Shown here one piece after another: positions 23,992 through 33,100 of a stretch of 64,000 nt of DNA. Each line of letters opens with the position of its first letter. The stretch's first letter is position 1. The DNA is from an uncultured bacterium. GTDB taxonomy: Bacteria; Cyanobacteriota; Vampirovibrionia; Gastranaerophilales; Gastranaerophilaceae. The notes below the pieces were generated by a model. The model was given only the letters and a program-made list of their open reading frames with translations. It had not been told where the DNA came from and made no database searches. Position numbers and translations under genes: made by a program. The stretch covers positions 14,345 to 78,344 of the forward strand of contig USFB01000007.1 of NCBI GenBank assembly GCA_900553895.1, given 5' to 3'.

Positions 23992-25692
23992 TTATACTGA
24001 ATTGTGTGAAAATTTCTTATTTAAAACTACAAGTCCTGCGCTTATTAACACTCCTAAACCGAAAGAGATTGCGATAATCTTTTTGTGCGCCCCTTTTTTA
24101 CTTCCCAGAATTTTTCTGTATTTTACAATTTTTCTAAACAATTCAGGCTCTTCTCTATCTAAACCTTTTGCTTTGAATGTTTTTTCCAAAGCATCCATCG
24201 GATTAAATCCCTTACCTTCTTCTAACGCTTTAAAATAATCATTTTCAAAATTTGAAGAAATTTTGTCAGTTGGATTTGCGAGCGCATCTTTGAAATACAG
24301 CATATTATTATATGCCATCATAGGTTCCGCAAATTTTGCTTTTACAAATTCTTTCTCGTCTTTTAGTTTTTTTAATGGAATACCGAGAATTTTGCTTAAT
24401 TCTTCGGCTTGTTTTTCGTCGTATTTTATCGGTTTCGAATCATGATTTGTAACACCGATAACAAAATTTTCACCCTTCCAGCCTCTTTCCAAAAAGTTTT
24501 TGTTTGAGCCCCAATTTTCGGATAACCAATCTGAAGTGTAGATTTTTACTCTATTATCAATGTAAGGTTTTAATTTTTCACCATCATAAATGTTGAAATC
24601 CTCCGCAGATGCGACAAATTCATGCATTATGCTTTTTAAATCAAAATCATTGCCTTTTACTTTTTTGATTTCATCATCAATGAGATTTAGATATTTATCT
24701 CCATAATCTTTGTTAAGAGGTTTTACATAAACCCAAGAGGCATCAATCCTCAGCCCGTCAAAATGTTTTGCATAAAAATTTACTTTTTCTCTCAAAAGTT
24801 TTTCGGCATCTGTTGAATCTAAATCAAGCGCAGGCAAATCCCATTTTAAGGATTTATTTTGCAAAAAAGCTTTCGGATGTGACCAAACTTCATCGTAAGA
24901 AAAACCGCAAAGCATATCGCCATCCAACTTTAAACCTTTTTGATTAAGTTTTTCTTTCGCGTTCTTTAAATCCTTTTCGGCTAAAAATTGTTTGAATTTA
25001 TAAAAGTCAATTTCTTTATTTTTTTGTTTATAAATTTCAGCAATTCTTTTATCGCGTTCAGCTGGTGGTAATGAATACAGTTTTTTGTCAACTTCATTCC
25101 ATTCTTTGTAATCGTGTGTGTGATTAATTTCTCTTAAAACTCTATATAACGCTTTTGGCTCTAATCTTTTGCTATTTTGAGCTTTAAAATCAGTAAATTC
25201 AATATTATTTTTTTCTCTTTCATAAACTCTCTTCAAAATTTCTTCTTGTTTTGACATTTCATCTACAATATTAGAATAATTTATAACATTTTTATTACCA
25301 TTTGCTTTTACAATTTCATTAAATTCTTCTTCAGTGCAATGCGATTTTATATCAATCATATGGTTTCCCAATTCCATTGAGGTTCCGGAATAAATTGGAT
25401 ATTGCCCTTTATGATTATGATACTGCCCTGTTGGTTGAATTTGAATTTCATTAATTCCCCAATATTGTTTTGCGAAATTAAAGAATTTTGTACTATCTCT
25501 TTGATTAAGTGAACCTACGCCAGTATTATTTTGTGCATCTTGTGGAAGTGATGATGTCGGCACAATAAGAATCGATTTCCCCGAGTTTCCGATTTTTTCT
25601 TTTGCTTGATTTAAGACAGCAGAATATTCTCCTTCTTCTTTGGGTCTAAGGCGACGTTGAAAATTAATTGTGCTATTAATTTTTATATCCAT
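23992..25692 (-). CDS. divergent GH77 (4-alpha-glucanotransferase-like) protein with C-terminal membrane anchor
   Basis: A 566-residue protein. LIVPTSSLPQDAQNNTGVG (about 42-60), then QYWGINEIQIQPTGQ and YPIYSGTSMELGNHMIDI, follows the start of amylomaltases. GDMLCGFSYDEVWSHPKAF, FDGLRIDASW (nucleophile Asp), SIMHEFVASAED (candidate acid/base Glu) and GVTNHDSKP (third Asp) match the GH77/GH13 catalytic scaffold. So it probably transfers or cuts alpha-1,4-glucans. Unusual points are a lysine/glutamate-rich insert (about 135-240), an N-terminal STINFQRRL resembling the INFKG/ISFTG signature seen in other proteins here, and a C-terminal TM helix (about 541-558) after a basic stretch. The anchor suggests membrane attachment rather than free cytosolic MalQ. 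Confidence 0.75.
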   Translation of the reverse strand: MDIKINSTINFQRRLRPKEEGEYSAVLNQAKEKIGNSGKSILIVPTSSLPQDAQNNTGVGSLNQRDSTKFFNFAKQYWGINEIQIQPTGQYHNHKGQYPIYSGTSMELGNHMIDIKSHCTEEEFNEIVKANGNKNVINYSNIVDEMSKQEEILKRVYEREKNNIEFTDFKAQNSKRLEPKALYRVLREINHTHDYKEWNEVDKKLYSLPPAERDKRIAEIYKQKNKEIDFYKFKQFLAEKDLKNAKEKLNQKGLKLDGDMLCGFSYDEVWSHPKAFLQNKSLKWDLPALDLDSTDAEKLLREKVNFYAKHFDGLRIDASWVYVKPLNKDYGDKYLNLIDDEIKKVKGNDFDLKSIMHEFVASAEDFNIYDGEKLKPYIDNRVKIYTSDWLSENWGSNKNFLERGWKGENFVIGVTNHDSKPIKYDEKQAEELSKILGIPLKKLKDEKEFVKAKFAEPMMAYNNMLYFKDALANPTDKISSNFENDYFKALEEGKGFNPMDALEKTFKAKGLDREEPELFRKIVKYRKILGSKKGAHKKIIAISFGLGVLISAGLVVLNKKFSHNSV

Positions 25693-25768
25693 AATTACAC
25701 ACTTCTATATATATTAAACCAAAAGAATACAAAAAATTGCGCTTATATTTAGAAGTATTAAGATATTG

Positions 25769-26184
25769 GTCGGTTTAGATTATTCAACAACTTATGTAAT
25801 AAATCTATTCAAAGGCGGTGCAACCACCAAAGGAATTAAATAAAATGTTTATAATTCTTGGTTAAAATCTGTTGGAAAGTCCGCAAAAGACGTTAAGGGT
25901 ATAACAGTCGCAGAAGTAAAAGAAATTTACTTTAGAAGATATTGGATGGTAATACTATTAGTAAAAAATTTGCCGTAGCTTCTTTTGATTCGGCAGTAAA
26001 CCATGACATGGGTAAAGTTGGCGACGTTTTAAAAGGTGCCAAATGTAATGATATAAATTTATTTTTTATTGCAAGAACCCGTTACTATAACGACTTAGTA
26101 ACCGCTCGACCAGTAAATATAAAATATTTGCATGGTTGGTTGAATAGGGTTTCTGCGTTGTTTGATTTTATCGGAAAACTTTAA
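25769..26184 (+). pseudogene. decayed GH108-family lysozyme (secretion activator-like)
   Basis: Translated pieces fit the GH108/peptidoglycan-binding lysozyme family: KGGATTKGI near 25811-25837, then after an in-frame TAA (25841) NSWLKSVGKSAKDVKGITVA and EVKEIYFRRYW. After a frameshift near 25943 follow DGNTISKKFAVASFDSAVNH and LHGWLNRVSALFDF. The N-terminal EGGYVNNP-type catalytic Glu region is degraded. At least one nonsense and one frameshift mutation separate the parts, so no active enzyme is made. It lies beside tRNA-fMet and may be a remnant of a phage or other integrated element. Confidence 0.75.
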
Positions 26185-26213
26185 ACTTTCTTTTAGGCCA
26201 AAATGTATTTTTT

Positions 26214-26240
26214 AGCCAGGATAAAACCTGGCTTTTTTTA
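26214..26240 (+). terminator. intrinsic terminator of the lysozyme remnant
   Basis: AGCCAGG, ATAAAA loop, CCTGGCT and a T run. Confidence 0.8.
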
Positions 26241-26256
26241 TGCAAAAATCAAAACT

Positions 26257-26328
26257 TCCCCACTTGTTACTTTTAAATTCTTGTAAGTTCTTATAATCAC
26301 GAGTGGGAAAATAGTGGGGAAGAATTAA
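26257..26328. repeat. inverted repeat TTCCCCACT...AGTGGGGAA
   Basis: Nine-base arms about 50 nt apart, with an extra GAGTGGGAA word inside, lie between the lysozyme remnant and the tRNA terminator. Function unknown. Confidence 0.45.
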
Positions 26329-26337
26329 AAAATTGCA

Positions 26338-26372
26338 TTAAAAAAGGCTTTTGAAAAATCTTCAAAAGCCTT
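26338..26372 (-). terminator. terminator of tRNA-fMet
   Basis: On the minus strand AAGGCTTTTGAA / TTCAAAAGCCTT is followed by a run of T, about 10-45 nt after the tRNA 3' end. Confidence 0.85.
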
Positions 26373-26381
26373 GTATTAACT

Positions 26382-26575
<194 letters not shown>

Positions 26576-27108
26576 GTGAGTAAAATACCCTCAACATCTA
26601 TATTATGCTCCGTAAAAAATAAAAATCAAGTACTTTGATTTTTTATTTTAAAAACATCGCTTGGTTGCTCGCAATAAATTGTATTACAGGGCTTGTTAAG
26701 CGCAAGCCTTTCAACCTCTGCTCGCAATCTGCTTTTCTTTGCTTAAAAATTCCTACCTAAATAATTTAGAATGAGAATTCTTTCTGGCGAATGATGCAAT
26801 GTCTATTGGTTGTGAGGTATGAAGTTACCGAGAAAATATTTTAGTAATTTGATGCTAAAACAATTCTGCAAATTGTTTTTAATAATGTTGGATTATTTTT
26901 TTAGAAACTCGTAAACTTTTGTAACTTCTTTTTCCCTGTACCTCTTGCTTTTCCGCTGTCTTTATATTAATATCATCATGTCAGAAAACAACCCACATTT
27001 GAATATACCGTAAATGCCTTTAAATAGGCGTTTTGTTGTTTGGATATTTGAATGTCTATAAAATTATAAAACCGAAATGTAAAACAATTTAAGAAAGGTA
27101 TTATTAAA
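26576..27108 (+). other. 533-nt gene-free leader upstream of rpsE
   Basis: No open frame or RNA gene was recognised. It contains a GGCTTG...CAAGCC hairpin (about 26690-26715), a promoter at 26945-26973, and a long hairpin region at about 26985-27040 (AAACAACCCACATTTGAATA ... GTTGTTTGGATATTTGAAT, with ATGCCT/AGGCGT inside). The last could be a regulatory leader for ribosomal protein expression. Confidence 0.55.
26945..26973 (+). promoter_or_regulatory. probable promoter of the rpsE-secY operon
   Basis: TTGCTT (26945-26950), 17 nt, TAATAT (26968-26973). It would give a leader of about 130 nt that includes the hairpin region. Confidence 0.5.
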
Positions 27109-27741
27109 ATGACAGAAGAAAAAATCGAATCTCAAGTTGAGGAAACTGTTGTAGAAGAAACTACTGCAACTGAAACAGTAGCAGAAGAAAACGTAGAACA
27201 GCTTCCTGCAAAAAGACAACGCAACAGAAAGAAAAGAGTTGAAACTCAAGAATCTAAGCCTGAATCTGAATGGACAGAACAAGTTGTTCAAATCAGACGT
27301 GTAACAAAAGTTGTTAAGGGCGGTAAAAAATTGAGCTTCAGAGCTATCGTTATCGTTGGTAACAAAAAAGGACAAGTTGGTGTTGGTTGTGCTAAGGCAG
27401 CTGAAGTTATCATCGCTATCCAAAAAGCTATTGCTGATGGTAGAAAAAATCTTATCACAGTGCCTATTTTCAAAACAACTATTCCACACCCAATCACAGG
27501 TCGTTCAGGTGCTGGTGCTGTAATGTTAAGACCAGCTTCTCAAGGTACAGGTATTATTGCAGGTGGTGCAGTTCGTTCAGTTCTTGAACTTGCAGGTATT
27601 GAAAACATTCTTTCAAAATCTTTAGGTTCAAAATCACCTCTTAACGCTGCTAACGCTACTTTAGAAGCTCTTAAATCTTTAAGACCATTCTCTGAAGTTG
27701 CTAAAAAACGTGGCTTGACAATGGCTGAATTATTAAACTAG
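27109..27741 (+). CDS. rpsE: 30S ribosomal protein S5
   Basis: A 210-residue S5. The conserved core starts at about residue 55 (EQVVQIRRVTKVVKGGKKLS) with FRAIVIVGNKKGQVGVG and continues through TTIPHPITGRSGAGAVMLRP to LGSKSPLNAANATLEAL. The core spans the dsRNA-binding and C-terminal domains used in decoding accuracy. The first 50 residues are an added, very acidic, Glu/Thr-rich stretch ending in a basic patch (KRQRNRKKR), which most S5 proteins lack. AAGAAAGG precedes the ATG. It is the first gene of a partial spc operon; rplR, rplF and others are not upstream. Confidence 0.98.
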   Translation: MTEEKIESQVEETVVEETTATETVAEENVEQLPAKRQRNRKKRVETQESKPESEWTEQVVQIRRVTKVVKGGKKLSFRAIVIVGNKKGQVGVGCAKAAEVIIAIQKAIADGRKNLITVPIFKTTIPHPITGRSGAGAVMLRPASQGTGIIAGGAVRSVLELAGIENILSKSLGSKSPLNAANATLEALKSLRPFSEVAKKRGLTMAELLN

Positions 27742-27787
27742 TCGGCTATTTTCATTCAGATTTGAAATGAAATAATAATAGTAGAAC

Positions 27788-27855
27788 GTAGGGTGGGAAA
27801 AGCGTTCTAGCAAAATTAAATTTTAAACAATGAAATTGAAATAAGCGTTCCCACC
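27788..27855. repeat. GTAGGGTGGGAAAAGCG repeat, copy with enlarged loop
   Basis: Same ends as the 10264-10295 copy, but the loop carries about 36 extra A/T-rich bases (TTCTAGCAAAATTAAA...GAAATTGAAATA). It lies between rpsE and rpmD inside the operon. Confidence 0.65.
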
Positions 27856-27887
27856 GATAAAAAAATAAGATTAAAAAGGAAATAACA

Positions 27888-28067
27888 ATGGCAAAACAAA
27901 TAAAAATCAAACTTGTAAGAAGTTTAATCGGATGCTCTGACGCTCAACGTAGAGTTGCTCAAGCTTTGGGTCTTAAAAAAACTGACCAAGTTGTTGAACA
28001 CCAAGACAGTGCAACAATCATGGGTATGGTTAACAAGATTTCTCATCTTGTAGAAGTGGTTGACTAG
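27888..28067 (+). CDS. rpmD: 50S ribosomal protein L30
   Basis: A 59-residue protein, normal for bacterial L30: MAKQIKIKLVRSLIGCSD, AQRRVAQALGLKKTDQVVEH and a TIMGMVNKISHLVEVVD end. AAAAAGGAAAT precedes the ATG. Its place between rpsE and rplO is the conserved spc-operon order. It sits between two repeat sequences. Confidence 0.96.
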   Translation: MAKQIKIKLVRSLIGCSDAQRRVAQALGLKKTDQVVEHQDSATIMGMVNKISHLVEVVD

Positions 28068-28145
28068 AGTTTAGAAGTTTAGAGGTTTAGAAGTTTATAA
28101 GAAATTTAAAACTTCTCCTCAACTACTCAACTTATAAACTCTTCA
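28068..28145. repeat. intra-operon inverted repeat (TAGAAGTTTAG family)
   Basis: GAGTTTAGAAGTTTAGAGG ... CTCAACTTATAAACTC can pair into a hairpin between rpmD and rplO. It is related to the sequence at 9377-9460 in the Ehr operon. Confidence 0.6.
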
Positions 28146-28189
28146 ACAGATATTATAAGTAAAAAAGTTATTTAAAAGAGGACATAAAA

Positions 28190-28639
28190 ATGACAAACAT
28201 AACATTAGAAGATTTAAGACCAGCTGAAGGTTCAACTGGCAAATCAAAAAGAGTAGGACGTGGTCGTTCTTCAGGACACGGTAAAACATCTTGCCGCGGT
28301 CATAACGGTGAAGGACAACGTTCAGGCAGAACTGCTAAAAGAGGTTTTGAAGGTGGTCAAATGCCAGCTTACAGAAGATTACCTAAGTTGAAAGGTTTCC
28401 AAATCATCAACCAACGTAATTATGCTCAAATTAACGTTGGCAGATTAGCTGATTTAGAAATTACTGAAATTTCTTTGGAATCTTTGAAAGAAATTAGAAA
28501 AGCTCATCCTTCTTGCGATGGTTTAAGAATTTTGGGTAACGGTGAAATCAAGAAAGCTATCACTGTTAAGGCTAACTATGTAACTCCATCAGCAAAAGAA
28601 AAAATCGAAGCAGCAGGCGGAAAGGTTGAATTAGTATAA
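28190..28639 (+). CDS. rplO: 50S ribosomal protein L15
   Basis: A 149-residue L15 of standard length: the Gly/Arg-rich RNA-binding N-terminus (KRVGRGRSSGHGKTSCRGHN), GFEGGQMPAYRRLPKLKGF and the C-terminal SAKEKIEAAGGKVELV. AGAGGAC lies 6 nt upstream of the ATG. The stop overlaps the secY ATG (TAATG), which couples their translation. Confidence 0.98.
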   Translation: MTNITLEDLRPAEGSTGKSKRVGRGRSSGHGKTSCRGHNGEGQRSGRTAKRGFEGGQMPAYRRLPKLKGFQIINQRNYAQINVGRLADLEITEISLESLKEIRKAHPSCDGLRILGNGEIKKAITVKANYVTPSAKEKIEAAGGKVELV

Positions 28640-29988
28640 TGGTAAGAGGAACAACAGGCGGAATGAGAATGCCTACAACGGCAGATTTGATGTCTATGTG
28701 GAATGCTTCAGGCTTGAAAGAGAAGCTTATCTTCACTTTCGGAATGCTTGTTCTGTTCCGCTTTGGTATCCATTTGCCGGTATATGGTATTAATAACGAA
28801 ATTTTCGCAAACATCGCGTCAGGCAACAACATCTTAGGTTTCTTGGATTTGTTTACCGGTGGTGCATTGGGTAAAGTTTCAATATTTGCACTAGGTATCG
28901 GACCATATATTACTTCATCAATCATTATGCAGTTAATGGCTGTAATTATTCCTGCGTTGGAAAAATTACAGAAGGAAGACGGCGAAGCAGGCAGAAGAAA
29001 ACTTTCTCAATACACAAGATTATTTACTGTTGTATTGGCAGTTTTCCAAGCCGTAATCTTTATGGGTTACATGGCTCATCTTCCGGGCGCAATTACAGCA
29101 GGTGTAAGTCATATTATGTTTTACATCTCTGCAGTTGTATCATTAACAGCAGGCTCTGTTCTTGTAATGTGGATGTCTGAATTAATCACAGAAAAAGGTA
29201 TTGGTAACGGTGGTTCTTTAATTATCTTTGTTGGTATCTTGTCAGGTATTCCGCTTTACTCATCAAGAACAGCGCAAATGGTTTCTAATGATTCAGCTCT
29301 TATGTGGGGCTTGATTCTATTGCTTGCAATCTTCTTTGTTACAATGATTTTCATTGTAGTAATGCAAGAAGCAATTCGTAAGGTTATTATTGTTAATCCA
29401 AAAAGACAGGTTGGTAACAAGGTTTATGGCGGAGTAAATACATTTATTCCATTCAAACTTAACCCCGGTGGAGTTATGCCAATCATCTTTGCAGTGGCAA
29501 TCTTATTGTTCCCATCAACTATTTTGAGTTTGGTTGGACAAGCTAATTTGCCTGCAGGTTGGGTTCAAGATGTAGTTCTTATGTTGAATAAAATCTTCAA
29601 TCCAAGTGGTTTAACATATTATGCAATTTATTTTGCAATGATTGTTGTGTTGACATTCTTCTATGCATCAATTATGCCAAATATGCAACCAAAAGAAATT
29701 GCTGATAACCTTAAAAAATACGGTTCATCAATTCCGGGTGTTAAACCGGGAAGACCAACAGCTGAAGCGTTGGATAAAATCTTAACAAAAACTACTTTCA
29801 TAGGTGCAATGGGCTTAGGTATAATTGCTCTAGTACCTGCGTTTGCAAGTTATATAACTAAGATTACAACTCTTCAAGGTATCGGTGCCACTTCATTAAT
29901 CATCATGGTTGGTGTTGCACTTGATTTGATTAACCAAGTTAGAACTCACTTGCTTGCAAGAAACTACGAAACATTCTTGAAGGATTAG
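28639..29988 (+). CDS. secY: protein translocase subunit SecY
   Basis: A 449-residue, ten-helix SecY forming the protein-conducting channel with SecE and SecG. Visible landmarks are IFALGIGPYITSSIIMQL (TM2/lateral gate), KEDGEAGRRKLSQYTR (cytoplasmic loop), WMSELITEKGIGNGGSLIIF and the C5 loop IVNPKRQVGNKVYGG. It is the last gene of the block: the usual adk, map and infA do not follow; a terminator does. Confidence 0.98.
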   Translation: MVRGTTGGMRMPTTADLMSMWNASGLKEKLIFTFGMLVLFRFGIHLPVYGINNEIFANIASGNNILGFLDLFTGGALGKVSIFALGIGPYITSSIIMQLMAVIIPALEKLQKEDGEAGRRKLSQYTRLFTVVLAVFQAVIFMGYMAHLPGAITAGVSHIMFYISAVVSLTAGSVLVMWMSELITEKGIGNGGSLIIFVGILSGIPLYSSRTAQMVSNDSALMWGLILLLAIFFVTMIFIVVMQEAIRKVIIVNPKRQVGNKVYGGVNTFIPFKLNPGGVMPIIFAVAILLFPSTILSLVGQANLPAGWVQDVVLMLNKIFNPSGLTYYAIYFAMIVVLTFFYASIMPNMQPKEIADNLKKYGSSIPGVKPGRPTAEALDKILTKTTFIGAMGLGIIALVPAFASYITKITTLQGIGATSLIIMVGVALDLINQVRTHLLARNYETFLKD

Positions 29989-30010
29989 TAGGATAAATAA
30001 TTCAGAAAAA

Positions 30011-30039
30011 AGGAGCGACGAAGCGTCGCTCTTTTTTTT
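30011..30039 (+). terminator. intrinsic terminator of the rpsE-secY operon
   Basis: GAGCGACG / CGTCGCTC stem followed by a run of eight T. Confidence 0.9.
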
Positions 30040-30056
30040 ATTATTTTAGCTTTTTT

Positions 30057-30079
30057 GTTGGGCTGAAAGCCCAATCTAC
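30057..30079. repeat. palindrome GTTGGGCTGAAAGCCCAAT
   Basis: A copy of the 15507 repeat with one changed base (CCCAATCTAC), just after the secY terminator. Confidence 0.75.
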
Positions 30080-30198
30080 ATTTGCTCAATTTATTTTTCT
30101 ACTTTTCCTAATACAAATGTAACAATTTCTTAACAAACCCTAAAGTTTTTCGTAAAAATGCCGATAACATGTATGTAAGATTTAGGAAAAGGCGGACG

Positions 30199-33100
30199 AT
30201 GTCAGGTTTATCAATTCATGAAAAACGACAATTAGCGGAACAGCTTGCTCGTGAACAGTTGAGCAAGTCCGGTCAATATCGTTTTGGAATTCCTCAAAGT
30301 GTGTTGAATGCCAAAGCGAATGAATTCATGCGCCTTTCAGATAAAGAAATCCAGCAAAAATTCAATGAATATTTTCAATCAACAGGTTTAAACGCAAAGC
30401 CAAAAGACTTGTGGGATTCAATGGGTTTGAATCTCGAACAAAAGAAAAAAGCCGAAGCGCACATGAAAGGGCTTCAAAAACAAATTAACAAAAAATATAT
30501 GCGTCCAGCAACTTCTAACAAAAAGAAAACTGGCGCAAAACAAGCCAAAAATATTTTACCAAACGACGTAAAAAAAGAAATTCGTCAATTTATGGTTGCT
30601 CTTTTAAAGCAAGCCTTCAATCAAAAATCAGAAGAGTTTAGAAACTACTTGTTGAACAATAAAAGCGGTTTTGCAGAAGGCGCAATGGAATTGCACGACC
30701 TAGGTTCAGCATTTGCTGATAAATTAACTGAAATTGGCATTGTTGTTGATAGAGGCGACACAAGAGCCGAAATTAGAGAAAAACTTATCAAAAAACAAGC
30801 TGAAATCGACGTATTAGAGAGCTACATTGGTGATGAAAAATCATTTAATGAACTTTTCAAAAAATACTTCAACGAAAATTTTGATTATCAATCAACTTTT
30901 GACTACATTTGCGCAAGTTCTGAATTTACAACACAAGATAGCTCTAAGAAAATTGAAAAGTTTAACAAGAAATTTAGCGATTTAACAAAAACAAACTTGA
31001 AATCTGCAGACGATTATATGGGTAACGCTAGTGGTGCGGGCGGTTTGATGGACTTAGCCTTTAACGTTGCTTTGATGTACGTTTCTGGTGGCTCTAGCGC
31101 AATTGGCAAATACGCACAAATGACTGCAAAAGGTGGTACTGAACTTGCAGAAAACGCTATCACAAAGGTTGCAGGGAAAAAACTCGCTCAATCAAGCGCA
31201 GGACAAGCAATGTCACAGGGCGTTGGAATTGTAGCAGCGCAAACAACAAGTGCAGGTTTGAACGCAGTAGCTTTTCAAGGCACAAAAACTGCAGAACTTG
31301 CAGGTGAAACTCTTGCAACTGGGGAAATCGACACAGAAAAAGCTAAAAACATTGTAGCAAGCGCAGAAGGCTTGTTTAAATTCGGCTATGTTGGTGGCGC
31401 AATTTCAGGTCCTTTGGGTATGCAAGTTAAAGGTTTGACTACAAAACTTTTGAACAGCAAACCGATTATCAATCAGATTTTGACAAAAGGTATCACCAGC
31501 AGACCGGCTCCGCTAACTAGTGTTTTGAAAGATATTTCAGAACACTCTGAAGCAATTGGCGAAGTTTTGAAATTTGGTACAGAATTTGGCATAAACGCCG
31601 GTTATATGGCTTATGATGAAGGCGTAAGCTACACCGATGCAATAAAAAATTTGGCACAAATGGACGGCGTTTCTAAAATGGTTTTGGCAATGTTGGGCGC
31701 AAAGAATATGGCATTTTTGACACCAGAAAAAGTTCAACAAGTTAAAACAGATTTGGCTGGCTACAAGGTTAGTATTACTGCTTATAAAGGACAAAAAGCT
31801 TATTCTGTAGTAGACGCACAAGGCAAAGAAACAAAACTTGCAAGCCCAGAAGAATTGTTCATGTTTATTTTGGACAAAGAGGCTCAAAGCGTTGGCATAA
31901 AGGCTGAGGTAAAGAAAGGCAAAACTTTAGAAGGTGGTATCTCTGATAATGAACTCACTGAAGTTGCACCGTTTGCACAAAGATTAACAAAAGCTCCAAC
32001 GGTAGAAGAGTTGACAAACCCAGAATATAAGAGCGTTAAATTAGAAAATGGCGAAATTAATACACAAGGCGAGTTTGTTTCTGATGGAAATTATACCGTT
32101 GCAGAAGCTCCTTTTGGCAAAAAAGAAACTTTTAAAACTTATACAGATGGCGATAAAAAACTTGCAACTACCGTTGAAGAATTGGCTCTTCAATACGCTC
32201 ACTATTGCGGTAGAGAAAAAGCAGTGAAATCTGATATAAACGCTGTTGAAGCTTTGTTAAGAGGAAAAGATGTTACTCCGCAAGATATTTCAGAGATTAT
32301 TTTTGATTTCAATCATGCAACGGAAGGTCGAGAAAACTATAATGACGGAATTTTAAGCTGGAAAGGTTTAAAGACTGTTAAAGATTTAAAAACTTTTAAA
32401 ACTAATATCCGAGAATTTGATAAATTCATGACTGAAATGAAAGCAAGCAATGTTGATAGCGAGGTTTTGTACTCTCTTAGAAATCTAAGAATGGACTTTA
32501 TGTCTGAAAGTTTGAGCCAATTAAAACCAGAAGAGTTTAAGAAAAATCTTGAAACCTTCAAGAATTTAGATTCAGAAATTCAAAAAGGTAGTACTTATAG
32601 AGAATCAACTTGGCTGTTAAATCAACATAGCCCAGAAGAGTTGGCAAATCTTGAAGTAGCAAATGAGTTCAACAAGTGGATTGCAACAAAAAGAGCCGAA
32701 GGCAAAGAAAATTTGCCATATTTTGCCTCTGATGCTTTTAGTTTTGCAAGGCTTCCACAAGAAAAAGTTGCTCAAGCAAAACAAAATGTTGAGCTTGTAA
32801 AAGAAATGGTTGAAAGCGGTGAAAGAAACTTGCACTTAATGTGTGAACTTTTAACTGATAGCTATGATACAAGTTTGTATACAGATTTGCATGCCAAATT
32901 AAAATCAGATTTGGGCGACAAATACGACATAAAAGATTTTGATAAGATTTTCCTATCTGCATACAACGACAGAGGGAATTACAACTTTGATTTCGGTATT
33001 CAATTTGCCAAAAATTATCCAAATGGTTTTAAACACTTTGGAGCATATCAAATCAACAAAATGGCTGAAAAATTCGCGAAACTTGATAAATCTGCTCAAG

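Noticed and set aside
31537..31887. Antisense open frames inside the giant gene and the membrane-protein genes
   Set aside because: They mirror strongly coding frames, lack ribosome sites and family matches, and have unlikely Cys/Phe/His-rich composition.
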